Shown here one piece after another: positions 9,368-17,761 of a DNA stretch of 64,000 nt. Within the stretch, counting starts at the first letter, position 1. The number at the start of each line of letters is the position of its first letter. Below the pieces are notes generated by a model. It searched no databases, was not told the origin of the DNA, and saw only the letters and a program-made list of their open reading frames with translations. The DNA comes from UBA2287 sp037442025 (GTDB lineage: Bacteria; Bacteroidota; Bacteroidia; Bacteroidales; Tenuifilaceae): the NCBI GenBank assembly GCA_037442025.1, contig JBBIRB010000001.1:75054-139053 (forward strand), in the 5' to 3' direction. The translations under genes and the position numbers were made by a program.

Positions 9368-10480
9368 TTAATACCACCTGAAAATTCTCAATCCAGCCAA
9401 AAAAGTTATTATACCCAAAAGGTTTAGAACAAAAATATTAAATAGTATATTGTATATAACCGCACCCTCATTAAAAATTGCTTTTATTCCATCGGCAAGC
9501 ATGGTTAGGGGAAGGGCCTGAATGAATGGAATGGCAAATTCGGGAAAATTGTGGTAACTGAAATAGATACCCGACAGCATCATCATGGGCATAACTACAA
9601 AATTTATTAGTCCGTTTCCTATTCGGGTTTTGGCAGTTCGCGAACCAACCAGTACAGCAATTCCCGTAAAGGCTACTATACCCGAAAGAAAGAGGGCAAT
9701 AAACGCAATTATGCTACCGCTTATGGTTATGTCGAAGTAATAGTGTGCAAACGCAAACACAATGGCTGCCTCAACCGAACATAGAAAAACCCTTGCAATA
9801 AATAGCGAAGCAATGTAATGCCACTTTCGAAGAGGAGTAGCCACCATGCGGCGGAGTAATTTTTTGGTACGTGCTTCAATAAGCGTATAGCTTATACCCC
9901 ACATGGTCGACATCATTATGTTCATGGCTAGCAGCCCTGGTACCAAAAAATCGATATAACGACTCCCTTTGGCAGTTATAGGTTTTATTTCGAACTGCGT
10001 ATTGCTTGCAACCCTTCCATTGGCTATGGCCGAGAGATGAAGATAAACGAGTTGCGCTTCGGTGTTTTGCTTGTCGTAATGAAAGTTTAATTGACCATTG
10101 TTTTCAGTAATTATTAGCGATACATTTCCTCGCTTAAGCATAAGTTCTGCTTCGGTCCATTCAACGGGCTTCAGAATGTAATGAGTTAAACCCATAAGGC
10201 TGTCGCCAAAGTTAGCTGTGTAAAAAACTTTACCAGTAAGCGTATCGGTTGAAGGGTTGAAATGGGAAAGTTGAGGTATTCTTTCAGTCAATACAGGAGA
10301 AGAAGTATCAGCAAGAACTATAGCTACTGTTTTTGTTGGCTCAATTTTACTCGAAAAAGCAATGCCCAGCACCCATGCCATGAGTATGGGGAAAACCAAC
10401 GACCAGAATACAACGCCAGGTTCGCGGTAAAATTCTCGAACTTCAACAAGAAAGAGCTGAAAAAGGGGATGTTTGAACAT
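9368..10480 (-). CDS. ABC-2 type transporter permease
   Basis: Membrane subunit of an ABC exporter. The 370-residue protein has one N-terminal helix (about 20-42), a large extracytoplasmic domain of about 130 residues, then a block of five helices from about residue 175 to the end. That is the topology of YhhJ/NodJ-like ABC-2 permeases (ABC2_membrane_3). The ATPase gene lies just upstream with a 9-base gap, so the two are one operon and one complex. The substrate is unknown; drugs, lipids or polysaccharide are all possible for the family. The start ATG is followed by a typical amphipathic N-terminus (MFKHPLFQLFLVEVREF). Confidence 0.88.
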   Translation of the reverse strand: MFKHPLFQLFLVEVREFYREPGVVFWSLVFPILMAWVLGIAFSSKIEPTKTVAIVLADTSSPVLTERIPQLSHFNPSTDTLTGKVFYTANFGDSLMGLTHYILKPVEWTEAELMLKRGNVSLIITENNGQLNFHYDKQNTEAQLVYLHLSAIANGRVASNTQFEIKPITAKGSRYIDFLVPGLLAMNIMMSTMWGISYTLIEARTKKLLRRMVATPLRKWHYIASLFIARVFLCSVEAAIVFAFAHYYFDITISGSIIAFIALFLSGIVAFTGIAVLVGSRTAKTRIGNGLINFVVMPMMMLSGIYFSYHNFPEFAIPFIQALPLTMLADGIKAIFNEGAVIYNILFNIFVLNLLGIITFLAGLRIFRWY

Positions 10481-10489
10481 AAAGTTGGG

Positions 10490-11419
10490 TTAATTTGTGG
10501 TTAAATGCTTCCCAGTCATTGATATAAATAGATCATCGAGGGTTATTTTACGGCATTCAAACCTTAAAAGAGTAATATTATTTATGCTAATAGCATTAAG
10601 GAAATGGGGTAACTGCTCAACAATGCTTCGCACAATAAGTTTTCCGGTGTTGGTTTTTTCGTCCCACATTAATTTTATTATACCATCGCCACAGAAAATG
10701 CTACTGTTAATAGCCTCCTTGGTCGAAAATTCAATAATTTCTTTACTATTACTCGCATTTAAAAGTTCGATGAGGGTACCCTGAGCCAGTATTTTTCCTT
10801 TGTCCATAATTATTATTCTGTCGCACAGGTATTCGGCCTCCTCCATGTAGTGGGTGGTTAAAATAAGCGAAGTGTTTTTACATTGCTTTAGCGACATAAG
10901 AATATTCCATATTTCCCTTCGGGCAGTTGGATCGAGACCCGTTGTGGGTTCGTCGAGAAGCATAAGCTCCGTATTATTTAATAGGGCAATGGCCAAAGCC
11001 AATTTCTGTCGCTGGCCTCCCGAAAGGTTCTGAACGTAGCTCTTACGCTTATCGTCGAGCCCAACGGTTGTAATTACATCATTAACCCTGCCTTGCGGCA
11101 GCCTGTAGAAACTGGCGAAAAGTTGTACCGTTTCGGTTACCCTAAGTTTATCAATGAATCGGGTTTCTTGCAATGAGAGGCTAATTGTGTTACGTAGCAA
11201 TTGCTCATTCCCGTTCCATTCCCTTCCCGAAATGAAAATCCGGCCACTAGTTGGCTTCTGAATTCCCTCAATCATTTCAACAGTAGTGGTTTTGCCAGCA
11301 CCGTTGGGCCCAAGCAGGGCCACAAATTCGCCCTTTTTCACGCTAAAAGTTACACCATCAACGGCTTTTACTTCTCTGAAAGATTTATATATATTTTGTA
11401 CCTCAAGAATGTTGCTCAT
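10490..11419 (-). CDS. ABC transporter ATP-binding protein
   Basis: Energy subunit paired with the ABC-2 permease directly downstream. The 309-residue protein has a Walker A (GPNGAGKTT, about 38-46), Q-loop, ABC signature LSGGQRQKLALA (about 134-145), Walker B with catalytic Glu (LMLLDEPTTGLDP) and the switch His (LILTTHYMEEAEYLCD). The C-terminal 90 residues after the nucleotide-binding domain are a variable extension common in this exporter family (CcmA/DrrA-like). It is the first gene of the pair. A minus-strand near-consensus promoter (TAnnTTCG) may lie near 11440-11450, but I am not sure of it. Confidence 0.92.
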   Translation of the reverse strand: MSNILEVQNIYKSFREVKAVDGVTFSVKKGEFVALLGPNGAGKTTTVEMIEGIQKPTSGRIFISGREWNGNEQLLRNTISLSLQETRFIDKLRVTETVQLFASFYRLPQGRVNDVITTVGLDDKRKSYVQNLSGGQRQKLALAIALLNNTELMLLDEPTTGLDPTARREIWNILMSLKQCKNTSLILTTHYMEEAEYLCDRIIIMDKGKILAQGTLIELLNASNSKEIIEFSTKEAINSSIFCGDGIIKLMWDEKTNTGKLIVRSIVEQLPHFLNAISINNITLLRFECRKITLDDLFISMTGKHLTTN

Positions 11420-11626
11420 TTTTATTGATTATTTAAATCGAAAGTAACTCGTAAAGTTAGCATAATATGGAGACTGCATTTACTATTTTCATCAATTCTT
11501 CGTGTTATGATTTCTTATGCATTTTTAACGCTTTTTAACGCCAAGTGCCCCGAATTATCTACAAATTTGCGATTGCATTGTATAAGCGTATTAAACAACT
11601 GTGTTTAATGTAAAAATTAAGAATAT

Positions 11627-12637
11627 ATGCAATCTTCAAACGAAACCGCAATGGTAAACATAAAGGAACTTAATGAGCGCATTCGCCTCGAAAGTTCATT
11701 TGTTGATATTATTAACATGGAAATGGGCAAGGTGATTGTTGGGCAGAAACACCTTGTTGAGAGTTTGCTAATTGGTCTATTGGCTGATGGGCACATCCTC
11801 CTCGAAGGGGTTCCGGGTTTGGCTAAAACATTAGCCATTAACACCCTGGCAAACACCATCGACGCAGGTTTTGCCAGAATTCAGTTCACCCCCGATTTGC
11901 TCCCTGCCGACCTTATAGGTACTATGGTTTATAGCCAGAAAAAAGAGGAGTTCCATGTGAAAAAGGGCCCCATTTTTACCAACTTTGTTTTAGCCGATGA
12001 GATTAACCGGGCCCCAGCCAAAGTTCAAAGTGCTTTGCTCGAGGCTATGCAGGAAAGGCAAATAACTATTGGCGACCAAACATTTCCGTTACCTTCACCT
12101 TTCCTTGTGTTGGCAACACAAAATCCCATTGAGCAGGAGGGAACCTACCCATTGCCCGAAGCGCAGGTGGATAGGTTTATGCTGAAGGTGAAAATAACCT
12201 ACCCTAAGGTTGAAGAGGAAAAACAGATTATGCGCATGAATGCTGCATCCCATTTTCCCAAATCGGAAAGGGTAATTAAGCCCGAAGATATTGTGAAAGC
12301 TCGTAACGTGGTTCGCGATGTTTACATGGACGAAAAAATTGAAAAGTACATTCTCGATATTGTTTTTGCAACCCGTTTCCCAAAGGAATTCAAACTTGAG
12401 AAATTTCAACCCATGATAGCTTATGGCGGCTCACCACGTGCCAGTATAAATTTAGCATTGGCATCGAAAGCTTTTGCTTTCATCAAGCGCAGGGGGTATG
12501 TTATTCCAGAGGATGTTCGTTCGGTTTGTCACGATGTGCTTCGCCACAGAATTGGTCTAACATACGAAGCCGAGGCAGAAAATATAACATCTGAGGATAT
12601 AATTACCGAAATTCTAAATACCATCGAAGTTCCTTAG
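11627..12637 (+). CDS. MoxR-family AAA+ ATPase
   Basis: Chaperone-like AAA+ ATPase that opens the Bat operon; MoxR proteins act with von Willebrand (VWA) domain partners to mature or remodel protein complexes. The 336-residue protein has a variant Walker A, EGVPGLAKT (about 67-75), Walker B VLADEINRAP, sensor motif VLATQNPIEQEGTYPLPEAQ and the arginine-finger region VDRFMLK. Length and motifs are standard. The next gene begins 3 bases after the stop and the series continues to 20353 with only short gaps, so all nine genes are probably one transcript. The start at 11627 follows an AT-rich leader with no strong Shine-Dalgarno, which is usual for this phylum. Confidence 0.93.
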   Translation: MQSSNETAMVNIKELNERIRLESSFVDIINMEMGKVIVGQKHLVESLLIGLLADGHILLEGVPGLAKTLAINTLANTIDAGFARIQFTPDLLPADLIGTMVYSQKKEEFHVKKGPIFTNFVLADEINRAPAKVQSALLEAMQERQITIGDQTFPLPSPFLVLATQNPIEQEGTYPLPEAQVDRFMLKVKITYPKVEEEKQIMRMNAASHFPKSERVIKPEDIVKARNVVRDVYMDEKIEKYILDIVFATRFPKEFKLEKFQPMIAYGGSPRASINLALASKAFAFIKRRGYVIPEDVRSVCHDVLRHRIGLTYEAEAENITSEDIITEILNTIEVP

Positions 12638-12640
12638 GCA

Positions 12641-13063
12641 ATGAGTTTTTCTTTTCGCCATACAATTTCACTTGTGTTTCTGTTGGCGCTCTGTTTCCCC
12701 AGCAGCAGTCAAAACTATATTGGCTTACATAAAGAAGAAATTAGGGAAAGGGTAAGGCAAGAGCAGCAAGGGTTTGTTTTTACTAAGGAAATTGAAAATG
12801 GCGATAAGAGTTTCATTAAGTTCGAAAACACTTTTGAGGAGCAAACTTTGCTCTTTGTACTTAACGCAAAAGGCTACTGTACTAGCGTTTCGAGGATGTA
12901 TAATACATGGTTATTCAATCGTATAAAAACCGATCTCGATTCAAAATTCAAACCTGCTGGCGACCATCGTTGGATTGAAACCCTGCAAGGTAAAGAGTTT
13001 GAGGTACTTCTTCGGAAAAGCGAATGGTTTATTACAGTAGTTACATTACCACTGAAAAAGTAA
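12641..13063 (+). CDS. small exported protein in the Bat operon
   Basis: A 140-residue protein I do not recognise. It has a clear signal peptide (residues about 1-24, hydrophobic core SLVFLLALCFPSSS, then Q) and no lipobox, so it should be periplasmic. The mature part is about 115 residues, mixed alpha/beta in appearance, with no repeats, cysteine pair or catalytic motif. It is inserted between moxR (3 bases upstream) and the DUF58 gene (7 bases downstream), which are usually neighbours. A contribution to the Bat system is inferred only from this tight spacing. Confidence 0.6.
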   Translation: MSFSFRHTISLVFLLALCFPSSSQNYIGLHKEEIRERVRQEQQGFVFTKEIENGDKSFIKFENTFEEQTLLFVLNAKGYCTSVSRMYNTWLFNRIKTDLDSKFKPAGDHRWIETLQGKEFEVLLRKSEWFITVVTLPLKK

Positions 13064-13070
13064 AAATGCC

Positions 13071-13958
13071 ATGGATGCATCGGAACTTATAAAACGGGTT
13101 CGAAAAATTGAGATCAAAACGCGGGGGCTCTCAAGGCATATTTTTGCAGGGCAGTACCATAGCGCGTTCAAAGGCAGGGGTATGGCTTTCAGCGAGGTGC
13201 GCGAATACCAGTATGGCGACGATATTCGAAATATCGATTGGAATGTAACGGCCCGTTTCAATTCACCCTTCGTTAAGGTTTACGAAGAGGAACGCGAACT
13301 TACAGTAATGCTTTTGGTTGATGTGAGCGGTTCACGCATGTTTGGAACTACCAATTACCTTAAAAAGAATGTTATTACCGAAATATCGGCTGTTCTCTCT
13401 TTTTCTGCAATTCAGAACAACGATAAAATTGGGGTTATTCTTTTCAGCGATAAGGTTGAACTTTTTATTCCCCCCAAAAAGGGTAGAACCCACATTCTCC
13501 ATATTATCCGTCAGCTCATTGGCTTCACGCCAAAAAGTAGGGGGACTAACCTGTCGGAAGCGCTTCGTTTCCTTACTAATGCCATAAAGAAACGTTGTAC
13601 CGCTTTTGTGCTGAGCGATTTTATGGATTACAACCAGGGTGCTACCGAAACCAATTTCGAGGAGGCGCTCCGTATTGCCGGCAACAAGCACGATGTGGTA
13701 GCCATTAGGGTTTTCGATCCAAGGGAGTCACAATTGCCCCCACTGGGGCTCATTAAAATGAAAGATGCCGAAACCGATGGTTTTGTGTGGATTGACAGCT
13801 CGAGTTTGGCTGTTAGAAACCATTTTGAAAAGCACTGGCAAAAAAGCGAAGCCCTTCTGAAACAAACCTTTTCAAAGTGCCAAATCGATTCCACTGCCAT
13901 TGCTACCGATCAGGATTATGTGAAGCCCCTCATTAAACTTTTTAAATTACGTTCGTAA
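13071..13958 (+). CDS. DUF58 protein with VWA-like fold
   Basis: Cytoplasmic partner of MoxR. The 295-residue protein contains the DUF58 signature G-x-G-M-A-F-S-E-V-R-E-Y-Q-x-G-D around residues 36-52, followed by D-I-R-x-I-D-W-N. A VWA-like domain comes next with a metal-ion-dependent adhesion site of the form D-V-S-G-S (about 83-87). It has no membrane segment. Genes of this family almost always follow moxR; here one small gene intervenes. The next gene starts 9 bases downstream. The biochemical role in the phylum is not settled; linkage to the VWA proteins downstream suggests a shared assembly or stress function. Confidence 0.9.
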   Translation: MDASELIKRVRKIEIKTRGLSRHIFAGQYHSAFKGRGMAFSEVREYQYGDDIRNIDWNVTARFNSPFVKVYEEERELTVMLLVDVSGSRMFGTTNYLKKNVITEISAVLSFSAIQNNDKIGVILFSDKVELFIPPKKGRTHILHIIRQLIGFTPKSRGTNLSEALRFLTNAIKKRCTAFVLSDFMDYNQGATETNFEEALRIAGNKHDVVAIRVFDPRESQLPPLGLIKMKDAETDGFVWIDSSSLAVRNHFEKHWQKSEALLKQTFSKCQIDSTAIATDQDYVKPLIKLFKLRS

Positions 13959-13967
13959 TGTTTTAAT

Positions 13968-14993
13968 ATGATGCGATTTGCTAAATATTATATTCTTCTA
14001 ATTGTTTTGTTGGTTGCTCTGCCTCTATTCACATTGGCCCAACTTCCGCAGTACGAGTTTAAGGCATCGGTAAGCAAAGACACGATTACAATTGGCGACC
14101 AAATAGAATTCAACATTCTGGTTGCCTTACCCAAAGGTTATACTTTCCGTTTTTCAGCACATACCGATACTATTGCAAAGGGCATTGAAATCGTTCAGCC
14201 CTTCCGAATCGATACCCTTAATACCGCAGCCGACCGAACTGAGTATATATACAAACTTCTTATAACTTCGTTCGATAGCGGAGTTCACAGAATTGCTCCC
14301 CAGAAAATAGCATTTGGTGCTAGTGAACCCTTTGATACGGTTCAAACCGCAGCGGTTTGGCTTACAGTAAAAACTGTTCCTCGCGATACTACAGTTGCCG
14401 ATATTTTCGACATCAAACAGCCTCTCGATGAGCCTATTACTTTTGCCGAAATTGCACCCTGGGTGGGCGGAACCATACTCCTTGGCGCACTTATATTCCT
14501 TTTGGTATTGCTAATTAGAAGGTTATTGCAACGAAAACCAATTGTTTTATTCGAAAAACCAAAAGACCCTGCCCATGTGGTTGCACTCAGAAAATTGCAA
14601 TTAATATTCGATTCCAAACGTTGGTTCGACGACGATTACAAGGCATTTCATTCCGAAGTTACCGAAATAGTTCGCGAATACATCGAAGGCCGATTTGGTA
14701 TTCCGGCCCTGGAGCAAACCACTATGGATATTGTTCATTCATTCCAAAGGGACAATGTAATTCCGAAGGCACTTTTCGATAAGTTTTTCGAAAACTTTGC
14801 AACATCCGATTTAGTAAAATTTGCCAAGTATTCACCCTCAGTTTCGGAGAATGAGTCGCTCCTCAAGTTTGCATTCGATTTTGTAAACGAAACTAAACCA
14901 GTTGAGGAGGTTCCAACCAATAGTGAACAAAGAAAAGATAACGACCCCGATAAAATGGGTATTACCAATTCAGAAAAGAGAGTTGAACTATGA
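13968..14993 (+). CDS. BatD-like membrane-anchored protein
   Basis: A 341-residue protein with a signal peptide (about 1-25), an extracytoplasmic beta-rich domain starting YEFKASVSKDTITIGDQIEF, which resembles the N-terminal module of BatD, one transmembrane helix near residues 163-185 (IAPWVGGTILLGALIFLLVLL), and a cytoplasmic helical domain of about 150 residues. This gene usually sits between DUF58 and BatA in Bacteroidota Bat operons and is often left as hypothetical or DUF4381-like. The stop codon overlaps the BatA start by four bases (ATGA), suggesting translational coupling. The precise role is unknown. Confidence 0.7.
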   Translation: MMRFAKYYILLIVLLVALPLFTLAQLPQYEFKASVSKDTITIGDQIEFNILVALPKGYTFRFSAHTDTIAKGIEIVQPFRIDTLNTAADRTEYIYKLLITSFDSGVHRIAPQKIAFGASEPFDTVQTAAVWLTVKTVPRDTTVADIFDIKQPLDEPITFAEIAPWVGGTILLGALIFLLVLLIRRLLQRKPIVLFEKPKDPAHVVALRKLQLIFDSKRWFDDDYKAFHSEVTEIVREYIEGRFGIPALEQTTMDIVHSFQRDNVIPKALFDKFFENFATSDLVKFAKYSPSVSENESLLKFAFDFVNETKPVEEVPTNSEQRKDNDPDKMGITNSEKRVEL

Positions 14994-15982
14994 GCGGAAT
15001 AGCCTTTGCACACCCAGCCGTTTTATATTTGCTGCTTCTGCTACCTGCATTGGTTGCTTGGTATATTTTCCGGCAGCGCGACCCCGATGCAAGCATTCAG
15101 TTTTCTGGAATACAAAGGTTTGCTGATGCTCCCAAATCATTACGAGTTTACCTGCGCCATGTGCCATTTGCGTTGAGGATGCTAGCCATTGTGTTCCTTA
15201 TAATTGCCCTAGCTCGACCCCAATCTACCAATTCAATTAAGAATGTTCAAACCGAAGGCATTGATATTGTAATTGCTCTCGATATTTCAACCAGTATGCT
15301 GGCTCGCGACTTCAAACCCGATCGAATTGAGGCGGCTAAGGAAATTGGCATTCAATTCATTTCGGGGAGGCGGAACGACAGGTTGGGCTTGGTTGTTTTT
15401 GCTGGCGAAAGTTTTACGCTTTGTCCTCTAACTACCGACCATGCTTCGGTTATTAACCTGTTTAAAGATGTAAAAACTGGGCTAATTGAGGATGGAACTG
15501 CCATTGGATCGGGGTTGGCTACCGCAATATCCAGACTTAAAGATAGCGATGCCGTAAGCCGTGTTATTATCCTTCTGACCGACGGAGTTAACAATAGGGG
15601 TGAAATTGCACCCATTACAGCTGCCGAAATTGCAAAAACATACGGAATTAGGGTTTACACTGTGGGAGTTGGAACGCAAGGCGAAGCACCTTATCCGGTT
15701 CAAACCCCATTTGGCCTTCGTTACCAGAATGTGAAAGTTGAAATGGACGAACCTTTAATGCAGGATATTGCCAAAATTACCGGGGGGCAGTATTTTAGAG
15801 CGCGCGATAACATGGCACTTAAGAGGGTTTATGAAGAAATTGATAGGTTGGAGCGTACGAAAATAGAAGTTACCGAATTCAGCAAAAAACAGGAAGAATT
15901 CCGACGGTTTGCTGTGTTTGCCCTGATTCTACTGGCAGCCGATTTATTGCTCAGAACAACTCTGTTTCGAAGTATACCATAA
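14990..15982 (+). CDS. batA: BatA, VWA-domain membrane protein
   Basis: Inner membrane protein of the Bat aerotolerance system first described in Bacteroides. The 330-residue protein has two N-terminal membrane helices (about 8-25 and 56-75), an extracytoplasmic VWA domain with a complete metal-binding site (D-I-S-T-S at about 95-99, with the later Thr and Asp in LLTDGVNNRG), and one C-terminal helix (about 303-325). The start codon overlaps the stop of the gene before it. The paralogue BatB follows after 19 bases. An intact MIDAS argues that it binds a divalent metal and a protein partner. Confidence 0.9.
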   Translation: MSGIAFAHPAVLYLLLLLPALVAWYIFRQRDPDASIQFSGIQRFADAPKSLRVYLRHVPFALRMLAIVFLIIALARPQSTNSIKNVQTEGIDIVIALDISTSMLARDFKPDRIEAAKEIGIQFISGRRNDRLGLVVFAGESFTLCPLTTDHASVINLFKDVKTGLIEDGTAIGSGLATAISRLKDSDAVSRVIILLTDGVNNRGEIAPITAAEIAKTYGIRVYTVGVGTQGEAPYPVQTPFGLRYQNVKVEMDEPLMQDIAKITGGQYFRARDNMALKRVYEEIDRLERTKIEVTEFSKKQEEFRRFAVFALILLAADLLLRTTLFRSIP

Positions 15983-16001
15983 ATAAATAAAGAGGTTAAT
16001 T

Positions 16002-17039
16002 ATGTTTCGCTTTTCGCATACCGAGTATTTTTACCTTTTAGGTATTGTTCCAATACTTTTGTCGGTTTATTTCATCTCATTCTATTATCGTAAACGCAGA
16101 ATTTCGCTATTCGGAAATTTAGCATTATTGCGGGATCTAATGCCTGGGGTTTCGTTCCGAAGGGGGTGGATTAAATTTATTTTTGCACTTATGGCCGTTT
16201 CAGCCATTGCTGCTGCCATTGCTGGTCCACAGTTCGGATCGAGGCTAACCGAGGTGAAGCGTAAAGGTATTGAAATTATCATTGCCCTCGATGTGTCCAA
16301 CAGCATGCTGGCGCAGGATATTAGACCAAACCGGCTCGAAAGAGCAAAACTTGCCATTAATCAACTGGTCGACAGGCTAACCAACGACCGGATTGGTCTT
16401 ATTGTTTTTGCGGGCGATGCCTATGTACAATTACCTGTAACCAGCGATTATGTTTCGGCTAAAATGTTCCTTTCATCCATTGGCCCTGGTATTGTTCCCA
16501 AGCAGGGCACTGCAATAGGTGCAGCTATTGGCCTGGCCTCCAATTCGTTTAGTTTGAATGAAGAAACAAAGAAGGTTCTCATTATCATTTCCGATGGGGA
16601 GAACCATGAAGATAACCCCTTAGAAACTGCAAAGGTTGCAGCTCAAAAAGGGATTAAAATTCATACTATAGGAATCGGATCGGCGCAGGGATCACCGATC
16701 CCTATGCCATCGGCCCACGGAGGAACCGATTTTTTAAAGGATAAGGAGGGGAATGTGGTTGTTAGCCGCCTCGACGAGCAAACACTTTCGCAAATTGCCG
16801 TTACCGGCAACGGAAATTATGTTAGGGCAACCAATACGCAATTAGGATTGCTTCCGCTTTTCGATGAAATTAACCGTATGGAACGCGCCGAGTTTAAAGA
16901 GAAGGTTTATGCCGACTTCGACGATCAGTTTCAATATTTACTGGCTCTGGCACTCATTATTCTAGTTGTCGACTTTTTTATACTCGAACGCAAGAATCGC
17001 TGGCTTCAGCAGCTCAATTTATTTGGAAGGAACAATTAA
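16002..17039 (+). CDS. batB: BatB, VWA-domain membrane protein
   Basis: Paralogue of the preceding BatA, 345 residues, with the same plan: N-terminal helices at about 7-27 and 58-78, a VWA domain with MIDAS D-V-S-N-S (about 96-100) and IISDGENHED, and a C-terminal helix near 308-328. The VWA domain has an insertion rich in Ser, Pro and Gly around residues 225-245 (GSAQGSPIPMPSAHGG) that BatA shares only in part. BatC starts 10 bases downstream. The two VWA proteins are thought to form a complex with BatC and BatE. Confidence 0.9.
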   Translation: MFRFSHTEYFYLLGIVPILLSVYFISFYYRKRRISLFGNLALLRDLMPGVSFRRGWIKFIFALMAVSAIAAAIAGPQFGSRLTEVKRKGIEIIIALDVSNSMLAQDIRPNRLERAKLAINQLVDRLTNDRIGLIVFAGDAYVQLPVTSDYVSAKMFLSSIGPGIVPKQGTAIGAAIGLASNSFSLNEETKKVLIIISDGENHEDNPLETAKVAAQKGIKIHTIGIGSAQGSPIPMPSAHGGTDFLKDKEGNVVVSRLDEQTLSQIAVTGNGNYVRATNTQLGLLPLFDEINRMERAEFKEKVYADFDDQFQYLLALALIILVVDFFILERKNRWLQQLNLFGRNN

Positions 17040-17049
17040 TTTTTTGGGT

Positions 17050-17751
17050 ATGAAAACAAAATTGATTTTAATAGCTACTCTAATATCGATTGCACTTTCT
17101 TCAATAGCCCAAACCGAGCGGAGCTACATTAGGCAGGGCAACAGGGAGTTTAAGAAAGAGCAATACCTCGATTCTGAAATTTCGTACCGCTCTGCTCTCG
17201 AAAAGAATCCAACCTCGGTTAAAGGGAATTTTAACCTGGGTGGGTCGCTTTTTAAACAGGATAAATTCGACGAAGCCAAAGGCACTTTTGAAGGAATTAC
17301 ACAATCGGGGGCCGATGCCAATATTCGAGCAAAAGCTTTTCATAATTTGGGAAATACCCTGTTTAAACAGCAAAAATTTGCCGAGGCAGCCGATGCGTAT
17401 AAAAGTGCTTTGCGCCTGAACCCTGCCGATTCGGAAACCAAATACAACTTATCGGAGGTGCTTCGTATGCTGCGAGAGCAGCAGAACCAGCAGAACCAAG
17501 GCGACGGGAAAGGTAAGGATGATGAGAAGCAAAATGATAAAAATGACGACAAGCAGAAACAAAACGACCCGCAGGATAAACAAGACGATAAGAACCAACA
17601 GAATAAACAGCAGCCTCAGGAGCAAAAGATATCCCCGGAGGATGCAAAGAGAATGCTTGAAGCTATACAGAAAAATGAGCGCAATGTGCAGCAAAAAGTC
17701 TTAGAAAAACAGGCCAAAGAGGTTAAAGTTAGGGTTGATAAGAACTGGTAA
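17050..17751 (+). CDS. batC: BatC, periplasmic TPR protein
   Basis: I choose the ATG at 17050, which gives a clean signal peptide (MKTKLILIATLISIALSSIAQ) and lies 10 bases after the batB stop; an earlier start would overlap batB by 70 bases. The 233-residue protein has TPR-like helical repeats over about residues 25-140 (for example AFHNLGNTLFKQQKFAEAADAY). A long highly charged tail rich in Gln, Asn, Asp and Lys runs from about 143 to 195, then a short helical end. The low-complexity tail produces many spurious frames on both strands. TPR repeats suit a scaffold between the VWA proteins. Confidence 0.85.
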   Translation: MKTKLILIATLISIALSSIAQTERSYIRQGNREFKKEQYLDSEISYRSALEKNPTSVKGNFNLGGSLFKQDKFDEAKGTFEGITQSGADANIRAKAFHNLGNTLFKQQKFAEAADAYKSALRLNPADSETKYNLSEVLRMLREQQNQQNQGDGKGKDDEKQNDKNDDKQKQNDPQDKQDDKNQQNKQQPQEQKISPEDAKRMLEAIQKNERNVQQKVLEKQAKEVKVRVDKNW

Positions 17752-17761
17752 AGGAATGGTT

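Noticed and set aside
16966..17049. Start of batC within batB
   Set aside because: The ATG at 17050 gives a clean signal peptide and normal operon spacing.
17449..17704. Several overlapping frames on both strands of the batC tail
   Set aside because: They arise from low-complexity Gln/Asn/Lys coding sequence and have no independent signals.
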